A stretch of DNA of 64,000 nt. Source: JANQQC01 sp965262255 (lineage in GTDB: Bacteria; Pseudomonadota; Alphaproteobacteria; Caulobacterales; Hyphomonadaceae). The first letter of the stretch is position 1, and every line of letters begins with the position of its first letter. Below, piece after piece: positions 63,387 through 64,000 of the stretch. The DNA lies in assembly GCA_965262255.1 (NCBI GenBank), contig OZ253505.1:1488001-1552000 (forward strand), in the 5' to 3' direction. The notes beneath the pieces are model-generated. The model was given only the letters and a program-made list of their open reading frames with translations, was not told the DNA's origin and did no database searches. The position numbers and the translations under genes were made by a program.

Positions 63387-64000
63387 AAAATTGGCGCGAA
63401 CCGTTATAGGGAAATTTTCGGATTAGATTTTGAGCAATTTGAGGTTGGACAGAAATTTGTCCATCAACCGGGATTGACGGTTTCGCAACAATATAATCGG
63501 GACAAGAGTGCTACCACGCTGAACTGCGCTCATATTCACTATAACGCAGATTATGCATCAAAGTCGGAGTTTGAGTTACCGATCTACGTTAGCACTTCCA
63601 CGTTGCAGATATTGTTTGGATTAGCTTGGAAAACTTTAGCGAGAAAGGAACGAATCATTGAATGCGAAGATATCTCAATGACTTCGCCAGTGTTTGGAGG
63701 TGACACACTTTATGTCGAAAGTGAAGTTCCAGAAAAGATCGACGACTCAGAGTCTCAGGGGAAAATTAAGATAGAACTCAGTGGCCGTAACCAACGAGGG
63801 GAAACTATCTGCGACACCGTCTGCTGGATAACAATTTTCAAGTCGAGATGTCATCCTTATTACAAGCAGATCGAAGTGGTGTCGTTGGAGGACAGCCCAA
63901 AATTTGCTGGCTATAAACGCGGCAAAAACGGAGAACTTTTGGAACAGCTAGGTCTGTATTTTGAAGATTTCGAGATAGGCGAAGTTTATGAACACGCGCC
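63387..64000 (+). pseudogene. 5'-truncated second copy of the MaoC dehydratase gene (continues past window)
   Basis: From 63390 the sequence follows the MaoC gene at 59318-59938 codon by codon with no stop and no indel up to the window end. It lacks the first codons, however: homology starts at ATTGGCGCGAACCGTTA, and the upstream frame is open only to 63330 without an ATG, GTG or TTG. Some substitutions change residues (HHPG to HQPG, DNRDE to YNRDK), others are silent. The interrupted 5' end argues for a recombined copy, either dead or started from an unusual codon. The preserved frame argues that it diverged under selection or only recently lost function. Confidence 0.7.

Noticed and set aside
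63120..63390. 6S RNA, RNase P RNA, tmRNA or cobalamin riboswitch
   Set aside because: None of the conserved sequence blocks that I know for these RNAs could be found; only unspecific stems remain.

Overview
The window comes from a chromosome of an alphaproteobacterium of low to moderate G+C content. The evidence is a conserved core whose gene content and order are typical of that class. On the plus strand this is DUF3576 lipoprotein-leuS-lptE-holA, which converges on parB-parA-rsmG-mnmG. It is followed by rpmE, then a minus-strand glycolytic block (gap-pgk-fba) leading to thiE-efp-suhB-like, and by trcR (DUF1013), zapA, a DUF4164-type gene and tkt. A perfect parS site inside mnmG and a near-perfect one inside rsmG place the left part near the replication origin. 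The genus cannot be resolved from the sequence alone.

Layout. 1-9 kb: accessory island with a RecQ-UvrD fusion helicase (5' end outside the window), two small unknown genes flanked by a 15-bp direct repeat, a PD-ExE/N6-adenine methylase fusion, and a small protein with a sliding-clamp motif. 9-20 kb: porin, then the origin-proximal core. 20-22.8 kb: two-gene A+T-rich insert (NERD-like SF1 helicase plus a DUF2290-like protein). 23-29.7 kb: suhB-like pseudoenzyme, efp, thiE, fba, pgk, gap. 29.9-40.7 kb: a divergent chaperone/helicase island, with a large COG1112-like helicase with a C-terminal nuclease facing a six-gene operon (GrpE-like, Hsp70, AAA+, J-like protein, two single-pass membrane proteins). 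41-45.6 kb: quinone oxidoreductase, trcR, zapA, coiled-coil gene, tkt. 45.6-46.8 kb: DarT/DarG-type toxin-antitoxin. 46.9-60.3 kb: catabolic regulon with a GntR/UTRA regulator, CaiB-type CoA transferase, TRAP transporter, CitE-type lyase, TonB receptor and MaoC hydratase, interrupted by a lone ABC-type ATPase. 60.5-64 kb: accessory SSB, Fic protein, a 71-bp tandem repeat and a 5'-truncated second copy of the MaoC gene.

The most interesting system is the 29.9-40.7 kb island. A complete Hsp70 cycle (exchange factor, Hsp70, J-like protein) and an AAA+ ATPase are tied to two membrane-anchored proteins that share the same N-terminal motif (AIGFxGxxxLLxxI/L), opposite a helicase-nuclease. I read it as a candidate undescribed defence or DNA-surveillance system.

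Two further original signals stand out. A 17-bp operator (GTACGGACATCCGGACA) precedes three catabolic transcription units and probably defines the GntR regulon. A family of three 221-222 bp MITE-like elements has perfect or near-perfect termini and 3-bp TNA target duplications; one copy supplies the stop codon of the TonB receptor. No tRNA, rRNA, CRISPR array or complete insertion sequence was recognised.
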